From NCBI GenBank assembly GCA_035762175.1, contig DASTPP010000337.1, positions 4,527-68,526 of the forward strand: a stretch of 64,000 bases of DNA, read 5' to 3'. Position numbers and translations under genes: made by a program. This document shows, piece by piece, positions 6,962 to 14,482 of this stretch. The notes under the pieces are model-generated. The model ran no database searches and was not told where the DNA came from. It worked only from the letters and a program-made list of their open reading frames with translations. Position 1 is the first letter of the stretch, and every line of letters starts with the position of its first letter. Source of the stretch: DASTPP01 sp035762175. Its GTDB lineage: Bacteria; Myxococcota_A; Polyangia; Polyangiales; Polyangiaceae.

Positions 6962-7570
6962 TCAGCCCCCGAGGAGGGCGTCCCGCAGGTCCGCGTGGCC
7001 GCGGTAGTGCACGCCGACCATGCCGACGCCGTGGGCCGCTTCGACGTTCTCGAGGGCGTCGTCGACAAAGAGGCATTCCTCGGGGCAGACGCCGGCGATC
7101 GCGGCCGCGAGCCGATAGAGTTCCGGCTCGGGCTTAACGAGGCCGACGCGGGCCGAGTTGACGACGGCGTCGACGGCCCCGAGCACGCCGAGCACGGCGA
7201 GGTCGTCTTCGAGGCGCGTCGTGGCGTTCGAGACGAGGACGACCCGGGCGCGCCCGCGGGCCCGCGTGAGCAACCCGAGGACGACCCTGTCCACCTCGCC
7301 GCGCGGCGTCGACCACGCGGCGACCAACGCCGCCGCGCGCTCGGCCGAGCCGCAGGCCGGCGCGAGGTCGGCGGCGACCGCCGCCCGCCAAGCCTCGTCG
7401 CTGACCCGGCCCCGAATCGCGGGTAGCAGGCGTCCCGGCGCGAACGCCGCCGAGGCCAACGTCCCCTCGGGCAGGCCGTACGCCCGGTCGAGCCGCTCCA
7501 TGCCGTCGCCCCAGAGCCGCAGGACCCCGTCGACGTCGCACAGCACCGCCTTCGCGGCCCGATTCGCCAT
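6962..7570 (-). CDS. HAD-superfamily hydrolase
   Basis: Starts at the ATG at 7570 (MANRAAKAVLCDVDGVLRLW); the longer upstream frame is low-complexity. It is 202 aa with all four HAD motifs: DVDGV at residues 12-16 (nucleophile Asp12 and acid Asp14), the Ser/Thr motif in VVLVSNATT, the lysine in GLVKPEPELY, and the acidic pair in CLFVDDALENVEAA. The order and size match the haloacid dehalogenase/epoxide-hydrolase-like (subfamily IA, HAD-IA variant 3) group. The substrate, probably a small phosphorylated metabolite, cannot be read from the sequence. This is one of the few intact enzymes in the accessory zone. Confidence 0.85.
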   Translation of the reverse strand: MANRAAKAVLCDVDGVLRLWGDGMERLDRAYGLPEGTLASAAFAPGRLLPAIRGRVSDEAWRAAVAADLAPACGSAERAAALVAAWSTPRGEVDRVVLGLLTRARGRARVVLVSNATTRLEDDLAVLGVLGAVDAVVNSARVGLVKPEPELYRLAAAIAGVCPEECLFVDDALENVEAAHGVGMVGVHYRGHADLRDALLGG

Positions 7571-7642
7571 GGCGGCCGAGCTTACCTCACCTCCGGGGCG
7601 CCTGACTGGGCTGCCTCCCAGCGCGCACCCTCCCCCGCCCCC

Positions 7643-7927
7643 ATGAGCAAGGCCCGCTGCCAGGAGCTCGCGCACCGCCTCGGCGCGGCCCTCGAAGGGC
7701 CCGCGCCGTCGGGCGGCCTCGGGCGCGTCGGCGCCCCCCTGGGCGCGGAGGGGGACGCGCGCGAGGCCTGCGCCACGCCGTCGCGCCCGTTCTGGCAACG
7801 CCGCACAGCGAGCGAAGCTAGCGAGCTAAGGCGTGCGGACTGCGCGCGAGCGCTGGGATTGGTCTCGGTCGCGTTCTGCCGAGGCGTGCCCTCAGCCTCG
7901 CTTCGGCCCGGCCTTGATTGCTTTTGA
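7643..7927 (+). CDS. MSKARC-family small protein, right copy, likely truncated
   Basis: ATG at 7643 begins MSKARCQELAHRLGAALEG and parallels the copy at 2980 for about 45 residues, through GRVGAPLGAEG. After residue 47 the sequence (RPFWQRRTASEASELRRADC) no longer matches the other copy, and the expected EAWALL helix is missing. The gene therefore seems to be cut and fused to unrelated DNA. It supports a duplication of the same small-gene module in both halves of the accessory zone. Confidence 0.45.
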   Translation: MSKARCQELAHRLGAALEGPAPSGGLGRVGAPLGAEGDAREACATPSRPFWQRRTASEASELRRADCARALGLVSVAFCRGVPSASLRPGLDCF

Positions 7928-8137
7928 GGGCTTCTTTCGGGCGGCTGGCCCCGCCCCGGCGGGAATGGCGCCTTCCTTCGGCGGTGCGTCTTGGGGCGCC
8001 TCGTCGTCCAGCGACATGCCCCGGGCCTCGGCGTCGCGCATCATGAGCCACCGCAGGTACCTGGCGACCGTGACGCGCGTGCGCTCGCCGGTGAGCCGCG
8101 CCAGCTCCGCGGCTCGCTCGGGCGCACGCCTCGAAGC
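7892..8137 (-). CDS. C-terminal fragment with antitoxin-like ribbon/helix pattern
   Basis: A minus-strand frame without a clear start reads ERAAELARLTGERTRVTVA, then RYLRWLMMRDAEARGMSLDD, then a Lys/Pro tail ending KKPSKAIKAGPKRG at the stop at 7892. LARLTGE...TVARYLR resembles the short helix of VapB/Arc-like antitoxins, but the upstream part is lost against the transposase fragment. Start and identity are uncertain. Confidence 0.3.
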   Translation of the reverse strand, partial: ASRRAPERAAELARLTGERTRVTVARYLRWLMMRDAEARGMSLDDEAPQDAPPKEGAIPAGAGPAARKKPSKAIKAGPKRG

Positions 8138-8560
8138 CTACGGCGCGAGCTCGATGGCGGTCCGTTCGCGATGCACGGCGCCGACGCCGTCGAGATTGGC
8201 GAGCAGCAGGCGCCGCGCTTCCGTGGCGCGCCAAGGGCGCACGCGTCGTTGAAGCGTGCGCAACTGCCCGTCGGAGAATACGCCCGGATGCTCCCGTTGC
8301 GGGCGCTCGAGCAGCTCCTTGGCCGTGCTGTCGGGCTTGCTCACGAGCCAAGCCTGCAAGGTCGGCCATGCGTTCTCGAAGGGGTCTTGTCGCGTCCGCC
8401 AATGACGCGGGGGAGGCGCAGGCCGGCGATGCGTCGGTCGGACTTCCCCTTGCTGCCATGCTGTCGCGAGGCTCTTGACGAAGGCGTCGAGATCGCCGGT
8501 AGGTGGCTCTATCGTCACCGGCGAGAGCCCGGGCGCGGCCAGGGCGCGCGAGCGGGCCGC
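8138..8560 (-). pseudogene. Transposase (DDE family) C-terminal fragment
   Basis: The frame encodes DLDAFVKSLATAWQQGEVRP, HWRTRQDPFENAWPTLQAWL, STAKELLERPQREHPGVFSD and GQLRTLQRRVRPWRATEAR. The last two segments are the hallmark C-terminal region of a widespread myxobacterial DDE transposase family (a T-A-K-E-L helix, then GQLRTLQRRVxxWR). The catalytic domain that should precede them is missing: the fragment stops where the plus-strand gene begins near 8,560. No inverted repeats are visible. It is a leftover of an insertion, not a mobile element. Confidence 0.6.
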
Positions 8561-8619
8561 GGCGCGCGAGCTCGGCCGCGTGCCCGCCTGCTTTCTCAGC
8601 GCCGCGCACCGGCCCGACC

Positions 8620-9164
8620 TCACGATCGCAGCTTGGCCTGTTCAAGCCGGGGCCGCCGGTGCTCGACGAGGCGACGGCGCAGGCGGTGCGCGCGATCGTG
8701 GCCAAGGGCGCGATGCCCTCGCCCGTGCCGGTCGTCGACGACTGCCGCGCCGCCTACGACCGGCCGCCTCGTCGGTGCTCGAGGCCGACCGCCGGCTCGG
8801 GCGCGTCTTCGCTCGCCTCCCGACCGAGCTCACCGAAGCGTACGAGCTCGAGCGCGATCTCACCGGCGAGACCGATCTGAGGCGCTGGTGCTGGGTGCCC
8901 GGCTGGGTCGGGTCGTCGCAAGACGAAGACTTGCTCATCATGAGCGACGCCAACGTCGCGCCCCTGCTCGACGAGGCCCGCGAGGGCTGCACGAAGCGCG
9001 ACTACGTGCTCAAGATCGTCGAGCACCACGCGCGCGACTCGGCCCACCATGCCCTGTGGGACGGCGCCAAGCACCTGCCCGACGTGCTCGCGCGCTGCCG
9101 CTCGTGGGCGCCGGCGGCGCGCGCGGCGCGCGCCGAGGGGCTCTACGACATGCGCACGCGCTAA
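8620..9164 (+). pseudogene. Hypothetical protein interrupted by a one-base frameshift
   Basis: Two frames join into one sensible protein: SQLGLFKPGPPVLDEATAQ ... PVPVVDDCRAAYDR in the first, then AASSVLEADRRLGRVFARL ... ending AEGLYDMRTR in the second. Adding one G at CGGCC near 8,760 restores a single frame. The protein is helical, with a Trp-rich stretch (DLRRWCWVPGWVG) and an acidic one (SQDEDLLIMSDANVAPLLDE). I know no function. The indel may be a true mutation or an assembly error. Its stop overlaps that of the convergent gene at 9161 by four bases. Confidence 0.5.
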
Positions 9165-9571
9165 AGCGACTCGAGCCACGCCATGCCCTCGGCGGGGTCG
9201 GAGAACGCCTGCGCCTGAATGTCGTGCTGCGAAAATTCTGCCATCCAGCGCTTCATGTTGACCTGGCCCCAGAACTTCTCGGGCATGACCACGGCCCAGT
9301 ACTTCCAACCTGCCGCCCTCGCCCTGGGGAACCAATGGGTGTACGCCCACTCGCCGTCGGCCGGCCGGATGGGGCCGTTGCGGCGGTCGTCGGAGAGCCA
9401 CTTGCAGGCGCCGTGCTTGTCGAGCGTCTCGAGCCCCTTCAGCAGCACCGTGCGCAGCTCGTCGCCGTAGACGAACCGGCGAAACTCGTGGTGCACAATC
9501 TTCGTTCGAATATGGTACTGGAGCAACGCGCTCTCGTCGTTCAAGACGATGAGCGTCGTTCGCGTCGTCAT
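9161..9571 (-). CDS. SpoIIAA/STAS-like small protein (hypothetical)
   Basis: 136 aa, complete. It reads VLNDESALLQYHIRTKIVHH, EFRRFVYGDELRTVLLKGLE, KHGACKWLSDDRRNGPIRP, and WFPRARAAGWKYWAVVMPEK before a C-terminal strand QAFSDPAEGMAWLESL. The pattern (strand ending in HH, helix with LRxVLxKGLE, the buried KWLSDDR strand, then WKYWAVVMP) is that of a common bacterial STAS/SEC14-like family found in many copies in Bacteroidetes and myxobacteria. The role is unknown; such folds often carry phospho-switch or protein-interaction functions. The gene is intact. Confidence 0.7.
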   Translation of the reverse strand: MTTRTTLIVLNDESALLQYHIRTKIVHHEFRRFVYGDELRTVLLKGLETLDKHGACKWLSDDRRNGPIRPADGEWAYTHWFPRARAAGWKYWAVVMPEKFWGQVNMKRWMAEFSQHDIQAQAFSDPAEGMAWLESL

Positions 9572-9779
9572 GGCGCCCTCCCGCCCGCGCCGAGCCCCCC
9601 CTGGCGCGGGGCGCGGCGCCGACTCACGTCGTACAGCCCGGTCGTCTCGCGCGCGCGTCTCATCGGCATGGCGACGGGGCTAGCTTACTCGCCGGTAGGC
9701 ATGAGTCCTAGCCCCCGGCGTCGCGTTCTGCCCCCCCTGCCGCTCGCCGCCCGACCCGACCGCCGGGCCCGGTCGGCGC

Positions 9780-10505
9780 GCCCCTGCCACACCGCGACGG
9801 GCGGCGGCGGGCGGGTGCCCGCGCTGTTCATGCTCAGCCGTTACCACCGGCCATCGGCCGGCGCGCCCGTGCCGCCGGGCGCCGCGTGCTTCGCCCGACA
9901 CGGCTACGCGGTACTTCGCGTCGATGAGCGCGGCACCGGCGCCTCGTTCGGCGCGTGGGCCCACCCCTTCAGCGCGCAGTCGATCGCCGACGCCGGCGAG
10001 CTCGTCGACTGGGCGGTCGCCCAGCCCTGGTCGAACGGACGCGTCGGCGCGACCGGCGTCTCGTACCTGGGCACGATCGCCCACTTGCTCGCGGCCACCG
10101 GCCGGCCGGCCGTGCGGGCCGTCTCGCCCAAGTTCATGGCGACCGACCTCTAGGCCGACATCGGCCACCCGGGCGGCCTGCGCCTCGAGTGGCTGCTCGG
10201 CGCCTGGGGCGCGATGGTGCGCGAGCTCGATCTCGGCGGGCCGGTGCGCCCGGTCGACGGCGACCCGGGCGGCCGAGAGCTCGCCCGCGCGCGCGAAGAA
10301 CACCGCCTCGCCCTACCCTTTGACATGTCCGACGTGTCGTTTCGTGACGAGCGCTCGCGGCGCCACGGCATAACCTGGGACGATCTGAGCGTGCACGAGC
10401 GGCGCGAGCCCGTCGAGCGCTCGGGGGCGGCGATCTACGGCTGGGGCAGCTGGCTCGACGGCGCGACGGCCGAGGCGGCGCTGCGGCGCTTCATGACCCC
10501 GCGGT
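9780..10505 (+). pseudogene. CocE/NonD-type (peptidase S15) hydrolase, broken
   Basis: One frame encodes RVPALFMLSRYHRP, CFARHGYAVLRVDERGTGAS, ELVDWAVAQPWSNGRVGATG and VSYLGTIAHLLAATG. GxSYLG around the nucleophile Ser and the upstream VRVDxRGTGxS are signatures of X-Pro dipeptidyl-peptidase/CocE hydrolases. A TAG at 10,151-10,153 interrupts the frame where the family normally has Tyr (the reading resumes ADIGHPGGLRLEW...). The N-terminus before RVPALF and everything after about 10,505, including the C-terminal jelly-roll domain, are missing. This is a decayed gene fused to a UbiA fragment. Confidence 0.75.
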
Positions 10506-10740
10506 CAAGATCTGCGGGACATGGCGGGCGATCGAGAGGTCGGGCGGCGGACGCTGCCCTTGAGCATCGGAGAGTGGCCCGTGAGGTGCGTCCTCGTCGT
10601 GGCGTTCCTCTTCCTGCCCTTTGTTGTACACGCTCTGCTTGTGTCATCGAGGGCGGGCGAGCCAGCCGTCGTCGCCTGGGGTCTCGTCTTCGCCCTTACC
10701 TGTTGGTACGTGGCGTTTCGCCTCCTGTTCGGCGAGCGTC
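10506..10740 (+). pseudogene. UbiA-family prenyltransferase C-terminal fragment
   Basis: Begins QDLRDMAGDREVGRRTLPL, which matches the second Asp-rich motif of UbiA prenyltransferases (D-x-x-D-x-x-x-D with GRRTLP following). Two hydrophobic segments follow: VRCVLVVAFLFLPFVVHALL and VVAWGLVFALTCWYVAFRL. The first Asp-rich motif and all N-terminal helices are missing. The fragment abuts the CocE remnant at about 10,505. At its right end it runs into DNA coding for a ParE toxin on the other strand. It cannot make a working enzyme. Confidence 0.6.
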
Positions 10741-10901
10741 ACCGGACGCCCGTCGGCCACGCCCGACGCAAGGGTCTCGAGAGTGTTCTCGACGGCGCCG
10801 ACGAAGCGCGTCGCCGCGCCCGCGGTGTGCTCGTCGAGCCAGGCCAGATGCGCGTCGAGCTCGGCCTGGGCGGCCGGCGCTAGCCGGTACGCGCGCGCCA
10901 T
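10644..10901 (-). CDS. parE: ParE/RelE-type toxin, C-terminus replaced
   Basis: Starts at ATG 10,901 with MARAYRLAPAAQAELDAHLA, then WLDEHTAGAATRFVGAVENT and LETLASGVADGRPVTL, the classic ParE N-terminal two helices. The beta-sheet half that normally follows is absent. From about residue 56 on the frame reads antisense through the UbiA fragment until the stop at 10,644. The start overlaps the end of the upstream antitoxin gene by 22 bases, so the pair was an operon. Toxicity is unlikely because the gyrase-binding C-terminal strands are lost. Confidence 0.55.
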   Translation of the reverse strand: MARAYRLAPAAQAELDAHLAWLDEHTAGAATRFVGAVENTLETLASGVADGRPVTLAEQEAKRHVPTGKGEDETPGDDGWLARPR

Positions 10902-11071
10902 TTCGCGTCGAGCCGTTCGCGCCAGCGCGCAAGCCACGCCTCGCCGTCCTCGAGCTCGCCCCCCGACTCCACGTAATCGAGCGCGGCAGAGACCGCGGCG
11001 GCGTCCTCGGGGTCGATCGGCTCGCCGTCGGTCGCGGGCTCGGGCGCCTTGTCGTCGTCCCTCGGGGCCAT
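10880..11071 (-). CDS. Antitoxin of the truncated ParE system
   Basis: 63 aa from ATG 11,071: MAPRDDDKAPEPATDGEPID, then PEDAAAVSAALDYVESGGEL and EDGEAWLARWRERLDAKWRA. It is small, acidic at the start and basic at the end, lies directly upstream of and overlaps parE, and contains an AAAVSAALDYVESG helix like other short ParD-type antitoxins. It lacks a clear ribbon-helix-helix DNA-binding start, so autoregulation is uncertain. It is apparently intact although its toxin is not. Confidence 0.55.
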   Translation of the reverse strand: MAPRDDDKAPEPATDGEPIDPEDAAAVSAALDYVESGGELEDGEAWLARWRERLDAKWRARTG

Positions 11072-11194
11072 GGGCCCTACTCTAGCGCACGGGCGGTGCG
11101 CCGCGGGCTTGCGCTCGCTCACCGGCCGCGCCTCGGCGCCGTCGCCACTCCAGCGCGCGAGCGGGGCTGGGTCGGGCGTGCGGTCGAGCGCGGC

Positions 11195-11659
11195 CCGCCC
11201 TTGGTGGCGGCCATGAAAGAGGAGGCCGACGGCCGGGGGTGCGTCGTGCACGTGCCGGTCTCGAAGCTGGCCGAGCGGCTGCGTGAGCACCTGCGGGCCG
11301 CCGGGGTGCGGCGGGCCGACCTGTTCGCCGACGACGAGGCTCGCAAGCCCCTCGGCTTTCATGACCTGCGGGCGACGGCCGTGACGTGGTGGGCGCTGCG
11401 CGGCGACGAGCCGCTGGCCATCCGGCAGCGGGCGGGTCACGCCGACTTCGCCACGACGCAGCTCTACCTCAGGGAGGCCGAGGCGGCAGGCGGCGGGGGT
11501 GAGACACCCTTCCCCGCCCTGCCGAACGCGCTTGTGCTTCTGTCCCCAACAGTTGTCCCCAGCGCTTCGGAGGGGGCTGTTTCTTCGGAGAAAACAGAGC
11601 GGGAGACGGGTCTCGAACCCGCGACCCCGAGCTTGGGAAGCTCGTGCTCTACCAACTGA
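11195..11659 (+). pseudogene. Tyrosine recombinase (integrase) C-terminal fragment reading into tRNA-Gly
   Basis: The frame contains HVPVSKLAERLREHLRAAG, ADLFADDEARKPLGFHDLRA, TAVTWWALRGDEPLAIRQRA and GHADFATTQLYLREAEA. HDLR is the H-x-x-R box, AGH holds the third catalytic His, and LYL holds the nucleophile Tyr. The N-terminal DNA-binding half and the first catalytic Arg are missing upstream of about 11,195. The tail (ERETGLEPATPSLGSSCSTN) is simply the antisense reading of the tRNA-Gly gene, with the stop inside it. This is the usual layout of an integrase next to its tRNA attachment site. Confidence 0.75.
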
Positions 11660-11670
11660 GCTACTCCCGC
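11598..11670 (-). tRNA. tRNA-Gly, anticodon CCC
   Basis: The minus strand folds as a full cloverleaf: acceptor GCGGGAG/CTCCCGC, a D-arm GCTC..GAGC, the anticodon stem CGAGC/GCTCG around the loop TTCCCAA (anticodon CCC), and a T-arm GCGGG-TTCGAGA-CCCGT. The discriminator is T and CCA is not encoded. Its 3' end is the attachment site for the elements to the left; a mutated copy of that end lies at 4117-4141. Confidence 0.95.
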
Positions 11671-11785
11671 GGTCGCGAGACCTTCATGTAGCGGCAGAGC
11701 CCTTGCCCGTCAACCGCGTTCGGGCCCCTGCCCTGGTGGCGTGGGCGGGGCCGGGCCGGGCGGACAGGGGGCTTGGGGCGGGCCC

Positions 11786-11884
11786 GCTTGCCGGCGGGGG
11801 CGGCTTTGGGGTGCCGGCGGCGCGAGCGGCCGGGCGGCGGCGGCGTGGGGCGGGGCTGGTTGCCGGCGGGGCCGGCTTTGGGGT
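11786..11884. repeat. Two copies of a 27-bp GC-rich direct repeat
   Basis: GCTTGCCGGCGGGGGCGGCT plus TTGGGGT at 11,786-11,812 recurs with two changes at 11,858-11,884 (GGTTGCCGGCGGGGCCGGCT plus TTGGGGT). The two units lie between the tRNA and the next gene, ending 13 bases before its start. Confidence 0.7.
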
Positions 11885-11896
11885 ACTAGCGGGCCC

Positions 11897-12301
11897 ATGC
11901 GCGTTGCCACCGTTCGAAGCCGTTGCGAGTGCCAGGCCTCGCTCGTCGCCGTGCTCAACGAGAACCGCCACGTGATGAGCGCGTACGTCGTCGACCGCGA
12001 CGGCGCGCGCGAAGACGCGCCGGCGCACACGATGGGGGCGCAGAACCCGCGCTTCGACGTGGGCTGGCTCTGCGCGGTGTGCGGGCGCAACGTGCTGCGA
12101 TCGTTCTCGGTCGACGCGCTCGGCTGGCGCGAGGCGCCCGAAGTGCCGGCGGGCGCGGCGGCGACGACGGCCGCCGGGGCCGACGCCGTCGGGGCGGGGG
12201 CGGCGGCCGCAGCGGCGGGGGCGCCGGCGGTCGGCGGGGCGCCGGCGGCGGGCTCGGGGCCGGGGGTCGGCCACAAAGAGGGCGTCGCGGCGATCAAGTG
12301 A
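11897..12301 (+). CDS. Small Cys-containing protein with Ala/Gly tail (hypothetical)
   Basis: From ATG 11,897: MRVATVRSRCECQASLVAVL. Residues 1-70 form a compact domain with two Cys pairs (RCEC and LCAVCG), likely binding zinc, and an aromatic RFDVGWLC segment. Residues 80-134 are almost only Ala and Gly (AGAAATTAAGADAVGAGAAA) and must be unstructured. The longer frame starting at 11,741 runs through tandem repeats and is not used. No named family; the zinc site is inference from the Cys spacing. Confidence 0.55.
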   Translation: MRVATVRSRCECQASLVAVLNENRHVMSAYVVDRDGAREDAPAHTMGAQNPRFDVGWLCAVCGRNVLRSFSVDALGWREAPEVPAGAAATTAAGADAVGAGAAAAAAGAPAVGGAPAAGSGPGVGHKEGVAAIK

Positions 12302-12307
12302 GGCGCC

Positions 12308-12548
12308 CTCGGGGGCTTACCGCTGGTGCGGGGCCGACAAGCGTTTCCAGCTGGGCGAGGCCGGCGAGCGTTTCCTGCTGGTGCGAGGCCGGCGAGTGCC
12401 TGCCATTGGTGCGGCGCCGGCGGGTGTTTCCCGAGGGGGCGGCGCCGGCGGTGCCTACCGTTGGTTCGTGTGACGCCGGCTGTGCCTACCGTTGGTTCGT
12501 GCGGCGCCGGCGGTGCCTACCGCTGGTTGGTGCGACGCTGGCGGGGGC
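12308..12548. repeat. About eight tandem copies of a 27-31 bp repeat
   Basis: The stretch repeats a unit like GTGCCTACCGTTGGTTCGTG followed by CGGCGCCGGCG. The last three copies (from about 12,448) are nearly identical; the first five are diverged (for example GCGTTTCCTGCTGGTGCGAG, GCCGGCGA). It fills most of the gap between two genes. No start codon or ribosome site favours translation. The gap 12,302-12,727 holds nothing else I can name apart from the leader of panB. Confidence 0.75.
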
Positions 12549-12727
12549 GCCGAACGCAGGCTCGAGCAGGGCATCGGAGGGGCGTCTGACCTTTTGGGTA
12601 TGGTCGGCGGGGCGGTGGCGGCGCTATGGTTGGGGGGCGCGTCGCCGAGCGGCGGCGCCCGGGAAGCGACCGCGAGACGGGCCGCGGCGTTTACCTGTAC
12701 TGGGTCTCGCCCGCGTGACGTGGTCCC

Positions 12728-13618
12728 ATGAAACCTTCCAAAGTGACGGTGCCTGCCTTGCGCGCACGCAAGGGCAAGGGCCCCAAGATCGTGGTGCTAA
12801 CGGCCTACGATGCGACCATGGCCCGCCTCTTCGACGAGGCGGGCGTCGACGCGCTGCTCGTCGGTGACTCGCTGGGCATGGTGGTGCAAGGCCAGCCCAA
12901 CACGCTGGGCGTGAGCATCGAAGACATCTGCTACCACGGGCGGGCGGTGGCGCGGGGGGCCCAGCGGGCCCACCTGGTGGGCGACATGCCCTTCATGAGC
13001 TTTCAGGTGTCGCCCGAAGAGGCGCTGCGCAACGCGGGGCGCCTCGTCAAAGAGGGGTGCTTCGAGGCGGTCAAGCTCGAGGGCGGCGTCGAGTCGGCCG
13101 AGGCGGTGCGGCGCATCGTGGGGGCGGGCATCCCGGTGATGGGGCACGTGGGGCTGACGCCGCAGAGCGTGCACGCGATGGGGGGCTTCCGGGTGCAGGG
13201 CAAGAGCGTCGAGGCGGCCGAGCGGGTGCTCGAAGACGCGCGCGCGCTCGAGCAGGCGGGCGCGTACGCGATCGTGCTCGAGGGCATCCCGTCCGATCTT
13301 GCGGCGCGCATCACCGACGCGGTCGGCGTGCCCACGATCGGCATCGGGGCGGGCGCCGAGTGCGACGGGCAGGTGCTGGTCTGCTACGACATGCTGGGCA
13401 TGTTCCGCGAGCGGTCGATGAAGTTCGTCAAGCGCTACGGCGAGTTCGGCGACGGCATCGTCGACGCGGTGCGCTCGTACGCCGACGAGGTGCGCGCGGC
13501 GCGCTTCCCCGGGCCCGAGCACACGTATGGCACCGTGGCGCCGCGGCCGCTGGTCGAGGCGACGGGCACCGAGCCGCTGCGGGTGATCGCGGGCGGGTAC
13601 GGTCCGTCGGACGCATGA
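12728..13618 (+). CDS. panB: 3-methyl-2-oxobutanoate (ketopantoate) hydroxymethyltransferase
   Basis: Transfers a hydroxymethyl group from methylene-tetrahydrofolate to 2-oxoisovalerate, giving ketopantoate for pantothenate and CoA. The 296-aa length is close to the family norm (about 265-285), with a slightly longer C-terminus. Signatures include VVLTAYDATMARLFDEAGVD, the metal-binding LLVGDSLGMVVQG, VKLEGG, VMGHVGLTPQSVH, IVLEGIP with the catalytic Glu, and the GIGAG motif. It is the first gene of a five-gene string in which several stops and starts overlap. panC and panD are not nearby. Confidence 0.95.
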   Translation: MKPSKVTVPALRARKGKGPKIVVLTAYDATMARLFDEAGVDALLVGDSLGMVVQGQPNTLGVSIEDICYHGRAVARGAQRAHLVGDMPFMSFQVSPEEALRNAGRLVKEGCFEAVKLEGGVESAEAVRRIVGAGIPVMGHVGLTPQSVHAMGGFRVQGKSVEAAERVLEDARALEQAGAYAIVLEGIPSDLAARITDAVGVPTIGIGAGAECDGQVLVCYDMLGMFRERSMKFVKRYGEFGDGIVDAVRSYADEVRAARFPGPEHTYGTVAPRPLVEATGTEPLRVIAGGYGPSDA

Positions 13619-14472
13619 GCGGGCGGCCGGCCCCCGAACGCGCGGCGCCGGCGGCCGAGGGGCTGCGGGTGCTCGTGGTGGGGGCCGGCGGCATCGGCAA
13701 CCCGGCCGCGCTCGCGCTCGCGGCCTCGGGGGTCGGCGTCTTGCGGGTGCTCGACGACGATCTCGTCGAGGGGCCGAACCTGCACCGGCAGGTGCTCTTC
13801 GGCGAGCGCGACGTCGGGCGTCCGAAGGCGGTGGCGCTGGCCGAGGCGCTCGGGGCGCGCTTCCCGTCCGTGCGGGTCGAGCCCGTGCTGGCGCGCGCGC
13901 TGCCTGAGACGGCGCTCGAGCTCGTGCGCGGGGTCGACGTCGTCGTCGACGGCACCGACAATTTCGCGAGCCGCTTTCTGCTCGCCGACGCGGCGCGCCT
14001 CGGCGAGGTGCCCATCGTGCACGCGGCCGCGGTGCGCTGGGAGGGCACCTGCTTCGTGTCGGGCCCGCGGGGGCGCCCTTGCTACCGCTGCCTCTTCGAA
14101 GATCTGCCCGAGGGGCCGGCGCCCGACTGCGCGAGCGCGGGCGTGGTCGGCGCGGTGTGCGGGGTCATCGGCGGCGTCGCGGCCGACCTCGCGCTCGGGC
14201 TCGGCGCGGGCGAGGCGGGGCTCGACGGCACGGTGGTCAGCCTCGACGGGCGGCGGGGCGAGCTCAGGCGCATCAAGGCCTCGGCGCGCGCTTCGTGCCC
14301 GCTCTGCGGCGAGGGGGCGAGCATCCAATCGATCGAGCGGGGGCGCTACACGGCGCCCGCGTGCGGGGCGTTAGGGCGAAGCAAGGCCCTGCCCGCGGCG
14401 GCACGCGGCGAAGGCGAAGGCGGCGGGGGCGCGGTCGAGGCGCTCGCTGCGGGATGGCGGCGGATGCGCTAA
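13615..14472 (+). CDS. E1/ThiF/MoeB-like adenylyltransferase lacking the N-terminal arm
   Basis: 285 aa. ATG 13,615 overlaps the panB stop (ATGA). The adenylation core is complete: GAGGIG at 23-28, DDDLVEGPNLHRQ with Asp and Arg at 47-59, GRPKA with Lys at 71, DGTDNF at 112-117, paired zinc cysteines CYRC (156-159) and CPLC (228-231), and a candidate catalytic Cys at 172 in DCASAG. MoeB/ThiF proteins normally begin with an RYxRQ segment before the nucleotide loop. Here the protein starts only 17 residues before it, and that segment is instead in the next gene. The substrate (a ubiquitin-like sulfur carrier or a peptide) cannot be read; no MoaD/ThiS-like gene is nearby. Confidence 0.85.
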   Translation: MSGRPAPERAAPAAEGLRVLVVGAGGIGNPAALALAASGVGVLRVLDDDLVEGPNLHRQVLFGERDVGRPKAVALAEALGARFPSVRVEPVLARALPETALELVRGVDVVVDGTDNFASRFLLADAARLGEVPIVHAAAVRWEGTCFVSGPRGRPCYRCLFEDLPEGPAPDCASAGVVGAVCGVIGGVAADLALGLGAGEAGLDGTVVSLDGRRGELRRIKASARASCPLCGEGASIQSIERGRYTAPACGALGRSKALPAAARGEGEGGGGAVEALAAGWRRMR

Positions 14473-14482
14473 GAAGGCCACC

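Noticed and set aside
6544..7076. Two long minus-strand frames (174 and 157 aa)
   Set aside because: They overlap the HAD gene's 3' end, are Arg/Gly/Pro-rich, and have no ribosome site or motif.
7818..8705. A 295-aa minus-strand frame
   Set aside because: Arg/Ala-rich shadow; the transposase-like fragment and the antitoxin-like piece occupy the other two frames of the same strand.
9680..10303. A 207-aa minus-strand frame
   Set aside because: Shadow of the CocE-type pseudogene on the plus strand, whose motifs are unmistakable.
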